Source: Dehalococcoidia bacterium
GTDB taxonomy: Bacteria; Chloroflexota; Dehalococcoidia; DSTF01; JACRBR01
Length of the DNA stretch: 64,000 bases
Direction of reading: 5' to 3'
Assembly: GCA_021731085.1 (NCBI GenBank)
Contig: JAKFYB010000018.1
Location: forward strand, 93,647-157,646
Below the pieces are notes generated by a model that ran no database searches, had not been told where the DNA came from, and saw nothing but the letters and a program-made list of their open reading frames with translations. Made by a program: the position numbers and the translations under genes. This document shows, piece by piece, positions 8,594 to 15,786 of this stretch (positions are counted from its first letter, which is position 1; each line of letters starts with the position of its first letter).

Positions 8594-9694
8594 ATGCAGC
8601 TCGAAGTCACACGCGAAATGGTCCGACTCCTCGAAGTAGGCGAGCGCTTCGTGCTCGCGTCGCTCGTCGATGCGCACGGCTCTACGCCGCAGAAGGTTGG
8701 CGCCCGCCTCCTCGTCCGCACTGACGGCTCGACCATCGGGACGCTCGGCGGAGGCTGCATAGAAGCGGAGGTCTGGGAGAAGGCCAAAGAAGCATTCGGC
8801 GATGGCCGGCCGCTCGCCCTGGACTTCACCCTGAACGAAGACATCGCTGTGGACTACGGCCTCGCTTGTGGCGGCACCGAACAGATTCTGGTCGACCCCA
8901 CCTACACGGCCGAAGACCTCCCGCTCGTGCGCGACATGCTCACCGGTGCAGAGGGTGCGCGCCGCGGGGTCGTCGTCTCCGTCGTCGAGGGCGAGTCACC
9001 CGCAAGTAAGCTCGCTGTTTGGGAGGATGGCGCAACAACGGGCGATCTCGCTGCGGATCAGGAAGCGGCGCTAGAACTGGCGCGCCGTCTGGTCGAAGCG
9101 CCGCGCCCGAAGCCGACGCTCGTGAAGCTCGCCAGTGGCACGACCGTCTTCGCCGATGTCTTCGCCGAACCACCAGAGATCGTCATCATCGGCGGCGGCC
9201 ACGTCGGGCGTTCGCTCGCAACGGTCGCGCACTTCGTCGGCTACAAGATCGCCGTTATCGACGATCGCACCGACTTCGCGAACAGCGAGCGCTTTCCGGA
9301 GGCAGCCGCTGTCATCGCGGGCGACATCGAAGAAGCGATAGAGGGCTACCCGACGACGCGCAACAGCTCGATCGTCATCGTCACGCGCGGCCACAAGTAC
9401 GACTACCAGGCTCTCGCCGCCGCAGCTCGCTCCAACGCCGGGTACATCGGACTCATGGGCAGCCGCCGCAAGGTCGCCCTCATCTACCGTCAACTTATGG
9501 AAGACGGTGTGCCCGAAGAGCGCCTGCGCGACATCCACGCGCCGATCGGCCTCGACATCGGCGCTATCTCGCCGGAGGAGATCGCCGTTAGCATCGTCGC
9601 CGAGATCACGATGGATCGTCTCGGCGGACACGGTGGCCCGATGCGTGCCAGCGACGCGCTCATCACCAAAGCGCGCCCGCGTACGGTCGCCTGA
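8594..9694 (+). CDS. XdhC/CoxI-family molybdenum hydroxylase maturation protein
   Basis: XdhC-type proteins bind molybdopterin, promote its sulfuration and insert it into xanthine dehydrogenase-family enzymes. The 366-residue protein has the N-terminal XdhC_CoxI domain (GSTPQKVGARLLV and GTLGGGCIEAEVW, about 28-60) and the C-terminal Rossmann-like XdhC_C domain (EIVIIGGGHVGRSLA near 195, GLMGSRRK near 290, IHAPIGLDIGA near 312). The gene is divergent from the structural operon with 114 nt between, so both promoters lie in 8480-8593. GGGA precedes the ATG. The next gene starts one base after its stop, so the two maturation factors are coupled. Confidence 0.93.
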   Translation: MQLEVTREMVRLLEVGERFVLASLVDAHGSTPQKVGARLLVRTDGSTIGTLGGGCIEAEVWEKAKEAFGDGRPLALDFTLNEDIAVDYGLACGGTEQILVDPTYTAEDLPLVRDMLTGAEGARRGVVVSVVEGESPASKLAVWEDGATTGDLAADQEAALELARRLVEAPRPKPTLVKLASGTTVFADVFAEPPEIVIIGGGHVGRSLATVAHFVGYKIAVIDDRTDFANSERFPEAAAVIAGDIEEAIEGYPTTRNSSIVIVTRGHKYDYQALAAAARSNAGYIGLMGSRRKVALIYRQLMEDGVPEERLRDIHAPIGLDIGAISPEEIAVSIVAEITMDRLGGHGGPMRASDALITKARPRTVA

Positions 9695-9695
9695 C

Positions 9696-10307
9696 GTGCC
9701 GGCCGCCTCGTCGCGCATCGCTGTCACCGTCTCCGCCATCCTCCTCGCCGCGGGCGAATCAACGCGCATGGGCCAACAGAAAGCCCTGCTCCCGTGGCAA
9801 GGGACGACGCTCCTTGAATACCAGCTCGCCCAACTCGCCGACGTCGAGGAAATTAACGAGATCGTCGTAGTTACTGGGCACGAACCCGAGGCCATCGCGC
9901 GCATCGTCGAACGCGCCCCGCGAGCGCGCGTCGCGCACAACGCGAACTATAAGTCCGGCAAAGTCAGCTCCATCCAGGCGGGCCTGCGCGCGATCGCAAC
10001 CGACACGGAAGCGGTTCTTCTTCTAAACGTGGACCAGCCGCGTTCGTCGGCCATACACGGCGCAGTGATCGCGAGTCACGTCGCGAAGCGAGTGCCGATC
10101 ACCGTACCGGCACACGACGGTCATCGCGGTCACCCTGTTCTTGTCGCGCGATTGCTGTTCGACGAACTGCTCGCGATCAGCGAAGAGACGCAAGGCATCC
10201 GAGCCGTCATGCGCCGCCACGAATCCGAGATCAACGTCGTCGAGATCGATGACGCATCCGTGACACTAGACCTCAACACACCAGATGACGTCCAAGCCGC
10301 GCAATAA
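9696..10307 (+). CDS. MobA/MocA-like molybdenum cofactor nucleotidyltransferase
   Basis: A 203-residue NTP transferase of the MobA-like family that links CMP or GMP to molybdopterin. The signature AILLAAGESTRMGQQKALLPW is at about residues 14-34, NVDQPR (metal-binding Asp) near 110, and GHRGHPVL near 140. Cytidylyl transfer (MocA type) is more likely because xanthine dehydrogenase-family enzymes outside a few groups use the cytosine dinucleotide; the sequence does not prove it. The frame is open upstream within xdhC. A GTG start at 9696, one base after the xdhC stop, gives the full N-terminal strand and no extra sequence. Confidence 0.9.
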   Translation: MPAASSRIAVTVSAILLAAGESTRMGQQKALLPWQGTTLLEYQLAQLADVEEINEIVVVTGHEPEAIARIVERAPRARVAHNANYKSGKVSSIQAGLRAIATDTEAVLLLNVDQPRSSAIHGAVIASHVAKRVPITVPAHDGHRGHPVLVARLLFDELLAISEETQGIRAVMRRHESEINVVEIDDASVTLDLNTPDDVQAAQ

Positions 10308-10360
10308 CAGCAGCTTGCGGATGCGATAGCGCCGACAGAACCTCACACACCCAGGGAGAT

Positions 10361-10379
10361 CTCTGTGCCTCTGTGTTTT
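10361..10379 (+). repeat. short dispersed repeat, copy 1
   Basis: CTCTGTGCCTCTGTGTTTT is an inverted copy of the stretch at 13054-13080 (AAACACAGAGGCACGGAG...). Both are intergenic. Similar strings are common in many GC-rich genomes; no function is claimed. Confidence 0.55.
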
Positions 10380-10400
10380 CGTCGAGCAGATCGAAGCAGG

Positions 10401-11060
10401 TCAGCCCGCGTCGAGATGACGCGTCTCTTCGAAGAACGACATGCTCTTGCGGTACCAGTCCGCGCTAATCTTGCCTGTCGAATGCAGGTACGTCAGCAGC
10501 ACTTCGAACGTCAGCACCGACACCAGGCGTATGCCGTCCTTCTCGAGGATTTGTCGCCCGCCCGACTGCCGGTCGAACAGCACGACGGCATCGCGCACGA
10601 ACAAACCTTCGTCACGCAAGCGAATCGCCGTCGTCGCGATGCTTCCGCCGCCGGTGATGAGATCGTCCATGATGATCGCCGTCTGGCTTGGGTGGTAGAT
10701 CCCTTCAACGTCCGTATCGAGATCGTCCTTGCGCGGATGCACGTAGACCAGCGGCACCTTCGCCGTCAGCGAGAACGCCTCTGCGACCAGGAGGCCGCCG
10801 AACGGTACGCCGCAGACGAGGTCGAACGGGTCGATTTGTGGGTTGCGCATCGACTGCAGCGCCGCGATCTCCTGGTGCAGAATCTGCGCCGACTTGGCGA
10901 GCGCCGTCGGGTGGGCGATGAGGAGACGCAGGTTGACGTAGATAGGGGAGTTGACCGTGGTGCGGCCGAGGGTGAAGTCACCAAACTGCACCGCGCCGAG
11001 GCGCCACAGCGTGTCCGCTAACCACAGGTTCGACTGGCCGCTTGGCGGGGAATCGCTCAT
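10401..11060 (-). CDS. orotate phosphoribosyltransferase-like protein
   Basis: A type I phosphoribosyltransferase of 219 residues. The PRPP-binding motif IIMDDLITGGGS (acidic pair followed by the Gly-rich loop) is near residue 133, a flexible-loop-like PLVYVHPRKDD precedes it, and VFDRQSGGRQIL-type sequence follows as in orotate phosphoribosyltransferases. OPRT makes OMP from orotate and PRPP in pyrimidine synthesis, but the catalytic-loop lysines are partly altered, so a related activity is possible. The ATG at 11060 has GGAG just upstream; an in-frame TTG at 11072 would add four residues. The gene stands alone behind an unusual 400-nt leader with a small ORF and a hairpin that overlaps an AGGAG. 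Confidence 0.8.
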   Translation of the reverse strand: MSDSPPSGQSNLWLADTLWRLGAVQFGDFTLGRTTVNSPIYVNLRLLIAHPTALAKSAQILHQEIAALQSMRNPQIDPFDLVCGVPFGGLLVAEAFSLTAKVPLVYVHPRKDDLDTDVEGIYHPSQTAIIMDDLITGGGSIATTAIRLRDEGLFVRDAVVLFDRQSGGRQILEKDGIRLVSVLTFEVLLTYLHSTGKISADWYRKSMSFFEETRHLDAG

Positions 11061-11076
11061 GAGCTCCAACAAACCA

Positions 11077-11104
11077 AAAGGCTCTCCTACATAGGAAAGC
11101 CTTT
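11077..11104 (-). promoter_or_regulatory. attenuator-like hairpin before the phosphoribosyltransferase gene
   Basis: A 7-bp stem (AAAGGCT/AGCCTTT), one mismatch, a further 5-bp stem (TCCTA/TAGGA) and a two-base loop. On the minus strand it is followed by TGGTTTGTT, and an AGGAG lies in its 3' arm. It could terminate transcription or mask a ribosome-binding site. Confidence 0.5.
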
Positions 11105-11278
11105 ATCGTCGCGTCTTATATATCCGCATTTCGGCAGACACCGCAACGGGTAACCCCCGAAACGGCCTGGGTGCGCGCCCGACCAATGGTCGGCTTCGGC
11201 CCCTTGGACAGCTCATTGTGTCGGTGTCGTGCCTTGTCGGCCTGCCCTGCCACCGGGTCTACTTTGCAGCAGGGCTAC

Positions 11279-11320
11279 TCAGTCAACTTGCCAGACACCC
11301 CAGCGGATGCGGTTGTTCAT
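11279..11320 (-). CDS. putative leader peptide, 13 aa, two Trp codons
   Basis: A 13-residue ORF, MNNRIRWGVWQVD, preceded by a very strong ribosome-binding site (AAGGAGGTG, six bases before the ATG). It lies 218 nt upstream of the phosphoribosyltransferase start on the same strand. Two Trp in 13 residues is far above expectation. Short ORFs in this position often act by ribosome stalling or attenuation. No known leader family was recognised, and a Trp link to a pyrimidine-type gene would be odd. Translation is inferred from the Shine-Dalgarno sequence only. Confidence 0.45.
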   Translation of the reverse strand: MNNRIRWGVWQVD

Positions 11321-11519
11321 GAAGACACCTCCTTGCTGAACTCGGAGTGCTTACATGGCCCCTCCCGAGCTCACTCGGGATTGGATCTACGATATGACGG
11401 ATCGGAGAAGGCTGTCAATACCCCAAATGGCCCGCTCTGCGTGTTTGTCACCTTCGTTCACGTGATTGTGATGTGAGCGGACTCGCCGGGCGGGCGTATG
11501 ATTGATGCGGAGGCGTCGA

Positions 11520-12410
11520 ATGGCTGTCCTCGAAGCGCCCGTACACGACCCGCCTACGCAAGTGCCGCACGCCATCGAGCGTTGGGTGCGGATCGCGCGC
11601 ATCGTGCATCCCTTCCCGACGCTGCTGAACGTGGCCGCGACCGCCGGCCTCGCCTTCGTCGCTGCGGATGGCGCGCCTGATGGAGCGACGATCGCACGGA
11701 TGCTGATCGCGATGCTCTTCGCGCAGTGCGCGATCGGCGCAACCAACGACATCTTCGACAGGGAACTCGATGCTGCCACGAAGCCGTGGAAGCCGGTGGC
11801 GTCCGGTCTCGTGTCTATGCGGGTGGCTGCGGGGCTCGCTGTGGCCTTTGCGGCTTCGGCGCTGAGCGTAGTGATGTCGTTAGGAGCGGCGAGTGTCGCT
11901 TTGTTCGTGCTTGGTACTGCGTGCGGGCTGGCGTATGACATGCGGCTCAAGCGCACGCTGTTCAGCGCTGTGCCTTTCATGATCGCGATTCCGGTGTTGC
12001 CGATCTGGGCGTATGAGACGCTCGGGGAGTGGGATGACGTGCTGTGGTGGCTGCTGCCGCTGGGTGGGCTGATCGGGTTGGCCATGCACCTGGCGAACAC
12101 GCTGCCGGATATCGAGGCGGATGCTGCACAGGGGGTGCGGGGCCTGACGCATCGGTTGGGTGTGTACGGGTCGCTTGTCCTTTGTTGGGTGGCGTTCGGG
12201 ACGGCGCTGGGGCTGGCCGTTGTTATCGCGCCGGCTGTGGTCGAGAACGGGCGGTGGTTTGCGGTGGCGGTCGGGACCGGTGTTGTGAGCCTCGTGGTGG
12301 CGGTTGGCGCCTGGGTGGCCGTGCGGGAGCGGGCCTTGCAGTTCAACTTTGGGGCGATCAGCATCGGGGCGGCGGTTACGGCTGCGGGGTGGTTGGCTGC
12401 GGTCACTTGA
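11520..12410 (+). CDS. UbiA-family prenyltransferase
   Basis: An integral membrane prenyltransferase of 296 residues with about eight predicted transmembrane segments. The two Asp-rich motifs that bind Mg-diphosphate are NDIFDRELD (about residue 76) and the second-loop equivalent LPDIEAD (about 196). The family attaches prenyl chains to aromatic or other acceptors (quinones, hemes, chlorophylls, archaeal-type lipids); the acceptor here is unknown and no quinone gene adjoins it. The frame opens 18 nt earlier at a TTG/ATG pair, but GGAGG lies within that stretch and is spaced six bases before the ATG at 11520, which fixes the start. Confidence 0.88.
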   Translation: MAVLEAPVHDPPTQVPHAIERWVRIARIVHPFPTLLNVAATAGLAFVAADGAPDGATIARMLIAMLFAQCAIGATNDIFDRELDAATKPWKPVASGLVSMRVAAGLAVAFAASALSVVMSLGAASVALFVLGTACGLAYDMRLKRTLFSAVPFMIAIPVLPIWAYETLGEWDDVLWWLLPLGGLIGLAMHLANTLPDIEADAAQGVRGLTHRLGVYGSLVLCWVAFGTALGLAVVIAPAVVENGRWFAVAVGTGVVSLVVAVGAWVAVRERALQFNFGAISIGAAVTAAGWLAAVT

Positions 12411-12532
12411 GGGGCCTCGCTTTGGCTCTCGCCGGAAAAAAGTGGTGTGAAAAAAAGTTTCCGAATAATAAGTCGTAAAGTGATCAATTAGCGGTGTTTC
12501 GCAGGTGGCGGGCTGCTGGTTGTCTACGACGT

Positions 12533-12552
12533 GACGGGCGAGGGCGCCCGTC
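12533..12552. repeat. REP-like palindrome, copy 1
   Basis: GACGGGCG-AGGG-CGCCCGTC, a perfect 8-bp stem. A second copy with loop GGGG lies at 13221-13240; both are followed by CT and are intergenic. Confidence 0.7.
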
Positions 12553-12689
12553 CTCCTGGCCGGTCGGCCGCGATGCCGAGGCTGAGGCTGTTCGTCATGG
12601 GGCGAGCATGGCCTTTGTTGGGGATTAGCTCCAAGCGTCGGATGGCACTTTTCGAGATTGCCCTTGATATGGCCAGTGTCCCGTGGTAA

Positions 12690-12701
12690 CTTGGTACCAA
12701 G
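12690..12701. promoter_or_regulatory. 12-bp palindrome, candidate operator
   Basis: CTTGGTACCAAG is a perfect palindrome ending two bases before the GGAGG ribosome-binding site of the small putative DNA-binding gene at 12715. The position suits autorepression by a dimeric regulator. Binding is inferred. Confidence 0.45.
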
Positions 12702-12714
12702 ATAGGAGGTTGAG

Positions 12715-13044
12715 ATGGGTGCCCAAGAGCCGCTGGGGGCAATCGCGCAGTCCGTCGACCCGAAGCAGGTGGTCGAGCGGGTGCAGTTGGGGGTGCGGAT
12801 GGAGAAGAAGATGGTGAAGGTGCTGAAGGGGCTCGCGGAGTTCGAGGGCGTGACGCTGGGGCAGATGCTTGAGAAGATCGTGCTGCACTCGTTCGAGCCG
12901 GTGCCGGGGGATGAGGGCGAGAGTTGCGCCAGTCCGCACGGGAAGAAGGCGCTGGCGGCGATCGCGGACCTCAAGCGGGTGTATGGCATGGAGTACGACT
13001 CGCACTCTGCGCGCGGGTTTTCGGAGGACGAGCCAGGTGCCTAA
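12715..13044 (+). CDS. hypothetical protein, possible ribbon-helix-helix type, 109 aa
   Basis: The central part VQLGVRMEKKMVKVLKGLAE followed by FEGVTLGQMLEKIVLHSFEP (about residues 23-62) looks like a short beta strand and two helices, the layout of a ribbon-helix-helix or related small DNA-binding fold. The remainder is charged and without a recognised domain. TAGGAGG precedes the ATG by five bases. A perfect 12-bp palindrome sits immediately before this ribosome-binding site, consistent with autoregulation. It stands alone between UbiA and hemW. No partner toxin gene is visible on either side, so a toxin-antitoxin role is not supported. Confidence 0.7.
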   Translation: MGAQEPLGAIAQSVDPKQVVERVQLGVRMEKKMVKVLKGLAEFEGVTLGQMLEKIVLHSFEPVPGDEGESCASPHGKKALAAIADLKRVYGMEYDSHSARGFSEDEPGA

Positions 13045-13053
13045 GCGGACGAG

Positions 13054-13080
13054 AAACACAGAGGCACGGAGACACAGAGG
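13054..13080 (+). repeat. short dispersed repeat, copy 2
   Basis: An A/C/G-rich purine-biased stretch (AAACACAGAGGCACGGAG and nine more bases) with an inverted relative at 10361-10379. Located just after the stop of the 12715 gene. Confidence 0.5.
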
Positions 13081-13220
13081 ATCGGGTGGGATCGTCGTGA
13101 GGTCTCGGATGCGCTGTCGCATGTTGTGTTCGTGCTCGACGAGGGCGCGGCAGAGCAGCGCCCCTACGCGACCGGTGGTTGCGCTTTCGCATGATGGTGG
13201 TTGACGCGTGACGGGCGGGT

Positions 13221-13240
13221 GACGGGCGGGGGCGCCCGTC
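13221..13240. repeat. REP-like palindrome, copy 2
   Basis: GACGGGCG-GGGG-CGCCCGTC. Same arms as the copy at 12533-12552. It is preceded by a partial direct repeat (GTGACGGGCGG twice) and lies 28 nt before hemW. Confidence 0.7.
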
Positions 13241-13268
13241 CTTCTGTCATTCGCTGATACTCTTAGGT

Positions 13269-14471
13269 GTGCCGAGCAAACCTCACGCTGCAGTTTCTGT
13301 CGAGCCTATTGGGCTGTATTTGCACATTCCGTTTTGTACGGCGAAGTGTGGGTATTGCGACTTCAACTCGTACGTGGGGCACGACCACACGATCCCGTCG
13401 TACACGAAGTCGTTGCTGACTGACGCTTCGCTGTGGCGGGCGGCTGTTGGTGGGCGGGCGGTGGAGACGGTGTTTTTTGGTGGAGGGACGCCGAGCCTGA
13501 CGCCGCTGCCGGAGATGCAGTTCTTGATGGCGGGGCTGCGGGACGCGTTCGACATTCTGCCGGACGCGGAGGTCTCGCTGGAGTCGAACCCGGGGTCGTT
13601 GACGACGGAGTACTTGCGCGGGCTGCGCGACATCGGCTTCAACCGGCTGTCGATCGGCGTGCAGTCGTTCGACGACGAGGAACTGGTGTCGCTCGACCGC
13701 ACCCACTCGGCCGACGAAGCGCGGCAGGCGTACGCGTCGGCGCGCGATGCGGGGTTCGACAACGTGAATCTCGATCTTATCTACGGATTGCCGGAACAGC
13801 CGCTGTCGAAGTGGCAGTCGAACCTTGAGGCGGCGCTCGATCTCGCGCCGGAGCATCTGTCGCTGTACGCGCTCACCGTCGAAGAAGGGACGCCGCTGGC
13901 CCGCGACGTCGCGCGCGGTCGGACGCCGGCGCCGGACCCCGACGAGCAGGCGACGCACTACGAGTACACGCAGGAGCGGCTGGCGCGCGCGGGCTACGAG
14001 CACTACGAGATCTCGAACTGGGCGCGGCCGGGGCGCCGCTGCCGGCACAACCTGATCTACTGGACGCATCGCGAGTACCTGGGGATGGGCGCGGGCGCGC
14101 ACAGCTACCTGAACGGCGCGCGCTTCGGGATGGTGCTGCTGCCGAACCGCTACGGCGAGCTGGTCGATGAGTCGGCGGCCGCGCAGGACGGCGTGATGCG
14201 GCACATCGCGAGCGCGGAGACGCCGCCGCCGGAGCTGGTGATGGCCGATGCGCTGATCCTTGGGCTGCGGCTGCTTGATGGCGTGGACGTGCGCGAGTTC
14301 GCTCGCCGCTACGGCGCGTCACCGGACGACGTGTACGGCGACATCCTGCGCGAGTTCGAGGGCTACGGCATCCTCGAACGCACGCCGACGCACCTGCGGC
14401 TGTCGAAGCGGGGGTTGTTGCTCAGCAATGAGCTGTTCCTGCGCCTACTGCCGGAGGCAGTGGAGGTGTGA
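13269..14471 (+). CDS. hemW: radical SAM heme chaperone HemW
   Basis: HemW binds a 4Fe-4S cluster, SAM and heme and delivers heme to respiratory proteins; it was long annotated as oxygen-independent coproporphyrinogen oxidase. The 400-residue protein has the radical SAM motif CTAKCGYC near residue 24, GGGTPS near 69, GVQSFDDEELVSLDR near 130, and the HemW-type CRHNLIYW followed by YLGMGAGAHSY near 258-275. The C-terminal HemN_C domain is present. Length matches HemW (about 375-400) rather than true HemN (about 450). A GTG at 13269 is used; no strong Shine-Dalgarno sequence is visible. A perfect hairpin at 14510 is its likely terminator. Confidence 0.93.
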   Translation: MPSKPHAAVSVEPIGLYLHIPFCTAKCGYCDFNSYVGHDHTIPSYTKSLLTDASLWRAAVGGRAVETVFFGGGTPSLTPLPEMQFLMAGLRDAFDILPDAEVSLESNPGSLTTEYLRGLRDIGFNRLSIGVQSFDDEELVSLDRTHSADEARQAYASARDAGFDNVNLDLIYGLPEQPLSKWQSNLEAALDLAPEHLSLYALTVEEGTPLARDVARGRTPAPDPDEQATHYEYTQERLARAGYEHYEISNWARPGRRCRHNLIYWTHREYLGMGAGAHSYLNGARFGMVLLPNRYGELVDESAAAQDGVMRHIASAETPPPELVMADALILGLRLLDGVDVREFARRYGASPDDVYGDILREFEGYGILERTPTHLRLSKRGLLLSNELFLRLLPEAVEV

Positions 14472-14509
14472 GAAAGAACCTGTTTGTGCGCCAGCCGTTC
14501 CAACGAAAT

Positions 14510-14530
14510 GCGGTACGCGGAGCGTACCGC
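14510..14530 (+). terminator. probable hemW terminator
   Basis: GCGGTACGC-GGA-GCGTACCGC, a perfect 9-bp stem 38 nt after the hemW stop. It lacks a T-run, so termination is likely but not certain. Confidence 0.5.
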
Positions 14531-14585
14531 AGGCGCCGAAAACCAGTCAACTTTGGCTCGCAAAAGACCGTTACTTGACACACCC

Positions 14586-14669
14586 CGCACCCCGCACCTG
14601 TCGGTATCGTCGCGGCGACGCCTTGCGTCGCCCCGATTATCGCGACGATACCGACAGGTGCGGGGTGCG
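14586..14669. repeat. 29-bp perfect inverted repeat with nested hairpin
   Basis: The arms (14586-14614 and 14641-14669) are exact inverted copies, beginning CGCACCCCGCACCTG on the left. The 26-bp centre contains a second hairpin GCGACG-CCTTG-CGTCGC. The whole element is 84 bp. It could be a miniature mobile element or a very strong transcription stop. No flanking target duplication is evident. Confidence 0.8.
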
Positions 14670-14940
14670 ACAGTGCGCGAAGTGTGCCCGAATTCTGCGC
14701 AAATCTCGCTTCTTGACGTATTTAGTTAGTCGTAGGGCTGTCACAGCCCCATTCAGGGGTTGACGAAGTAGAAGCGTACTCCGATAATCCAAGTGATTCC
14801 ATCTCCACGGGGACTTCTCGCTCGGTGGAATCTAGGACGTCCAGGACGGGGCGGATCATTTGTCAGGCTTGCCCGGGCAAATCGTGGGGTCCCAGCGAAG
14901 TCCTCAGCGTCCCATGGGCAAGCAGTAGCTACGTGCGAAT

Positions 14941-14968
14941 GAAGAGACACAATTCTTTGTGTCTCTTC
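14941..14968. promoter_or_regulatory. 28-bp inverted repeat over the -35 region of the unknown cassette
   Basis: Arms GAAGAGACACAA and TTGTGTCTCTTC are perfect inverted repeats around TTCT. The repeat ends three bases before the -10 box at 14972, so it would cover the -35 position. It reads either as an operator or, less likely, as a terminator just before the gene. Confidence 0.6.
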
Positions 14969-14971
14969 TGT

Positions 14972-14977
14972 TATTCT
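14972..14977 (+). promoter_or_regulatory. leaderless-type -10 box for 14985
   Basis: TATTCT followed by seven bases and the ATG at 14985. No Shine-Dalgarno sequence is present. Confidence 0.5.
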
Positions 14978-14984
14978 CCGTTCC

Positions 14985-15782
14985 ATGCAAGATCAGGTTG
15001 TCGATTGGTCATCGAAGGTCGTTGAATGCCTCGATAAACTTGGGGGCCGGGATTCGTTTATCCCAGCCGCCAAGCTTCGCGCGGCCGTCGCGCGGCCCGG
15101 CTCCGCCGAGAGTACCCAGTTTACGAACTGGCTAAAGGCCTCCGGCAAGACGTTCACCAAACTCCTACATGATACGGGTCTCGCGGTACATCCGCAGGCG
15201 GGCTCGGATTCGTTGGTGGGGTTCAAGGGAGCGGCTCTTCCCCAGCCCGAACAGTCTTTCACCTTACGCAGCGACGTGTTTTCCGCGTTTACGCACGCGA
15301 GCCCGCAACCCTACAGCTACATCCCAAGTCTGGATATTTTCACGTCCGATGCCGGTAATGAAAGTGATCGCGTCGACATACCACGAATTACCAGAGATGA
15401 TCTCTTTGCCCAGAGGCGGGCGTTCGTGGCGTCCCTAACTGATGAGGAACATGCGAAGCGCCTCTCTGATGTTCTCGACTACTCACCGAGGGCACTCGCC
15501 GATTTCAGTCAGGCACTTGCTGAGTTGGGCTTGAAATCGCGCTGGCATGCTTTTCGCTCAGAAGATATTCGAGCTGCCGTCGAGAGGTGGGCTCAGTCAT
15601 CGGACACACCTGTATCGCCTTCTTGGTTTGAGAGAAGAAGCGGTAAAGGTGAGACGGCTCAAGAAGTGTTAAGCCACGTTGCACACCACATGACTGAAGA
15701 TGAAATACGGTCGCTGACTATTCCCTTCAGGGCAGTTGAAGCAATGTACCGATCTCTGTCGCGAAGAAGACCCCAGGAGTGA
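14985..15782 (+). CDS. unknown protein, first gene of a two-gene accessory cassette
   Basis: 265 residues, not assigned to a family. Residues about 5-75 (VVECLDKLGG, then a run of helices and KLLHDTGLAVHPQ) resemble in outline a small winged-helix such as the OST-HTH/LOTUS fold, but this is weak. The remainder is largely helical and polar without cysteines, signal peptide or membrane segments. It ends with a basic tail (YRSLSRRRPQE). The gene is more AT-rich than its neighbours, uses a TATTCT box seven bases before the ATG instead of a Shine-Dalgarno sequence, and lies behind a 28-bp inverted repeat. The second gene starts 4 nt after its stop. A horizontally acquired defence or regulatory module is possible; no function is shown. 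Confidence 0.75.
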   Translation: MQDQVVDWSSKVVECLDKLGGRDSFIPAAKLRAAVARPGSAESTQFTNWLKASGKTFTKLLHDTGLAVHPQAGSDSLVGFKGAALPQPEQSFTLRSDVFSAFTHASPQPYSYIPSLDIFTSDAGNESDRVDIPRITRDDLFAQRRAFVASLTDEEHAKRLSDVLDYSPRALADFSQALAELGLKSRWHAFRSEDIRAAVERWAQSSDTPVSPSWFERRSGKGETAQEVLSHVAHHMTEDEIRSLTIPFRAVEAMYRSLSRRRPQE

Positions 15783-15786
15783 ACAC

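Larger units (their letters stand above)
11061..11519. other. intergenic leader region, gene-free apart from a 13-codon ORF
   Basis: 459 nt between the phosphoribosyltransferase (minus) and UbiA (plus). On the minus strand, in order of transcription: stem-loop TCCCGAG/CTCGGGA (11363-11380), the small ORF (11279-11320), helix GCCCTGC/GCAGGGC just after its stop, helix CCGACCA/TGGTCGG, and the hairpin at 11077-11104. No T-box or known riboswitch consensus was recognised. Confidence 0.6.
12411..12714. other. intergenic region with a REP-like palindrome
   Basis: 304 nt without a supported gene. Positions 12437-12490 are unusually AT-rich for this genome, with two A-runs and a weak CGGAAA/TTTCCG stem that may act as the UbiA terminator. 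The palindrome at 12533-12552 and the promoter/operator region of the next gene occupy the rest. Confidence 0.6.
14472..14940. other. gene-free spacer with two large inverted repeats
   Basis: 469 nt between hemW and the unknown cassette. It holds the hemW hairpin (14510-14530), the 29-bp inverted repeat (14586-14669), a weak CCCC/GGGG stem near 14750-14760 and otherwise nothing recognisable. Base composition falls here compared with hemW, marking the edge of an accessory region. Confidence 0.6.

Noticed and set aside
11061..11519. T-box or pyr-type riboswitch
   Set aside because: No AGGGTGGNACCGCG T-box or PyrR-binding loop consensus was found; only generic helices and a small ORF are visible.
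13269..14471. Oxygen-independent coproporphyrinogen III oxidase HemN
   Set aside because: Length and the CxxxCxYC plus CRHNLIYW context match HemW rather than the longer HemN.
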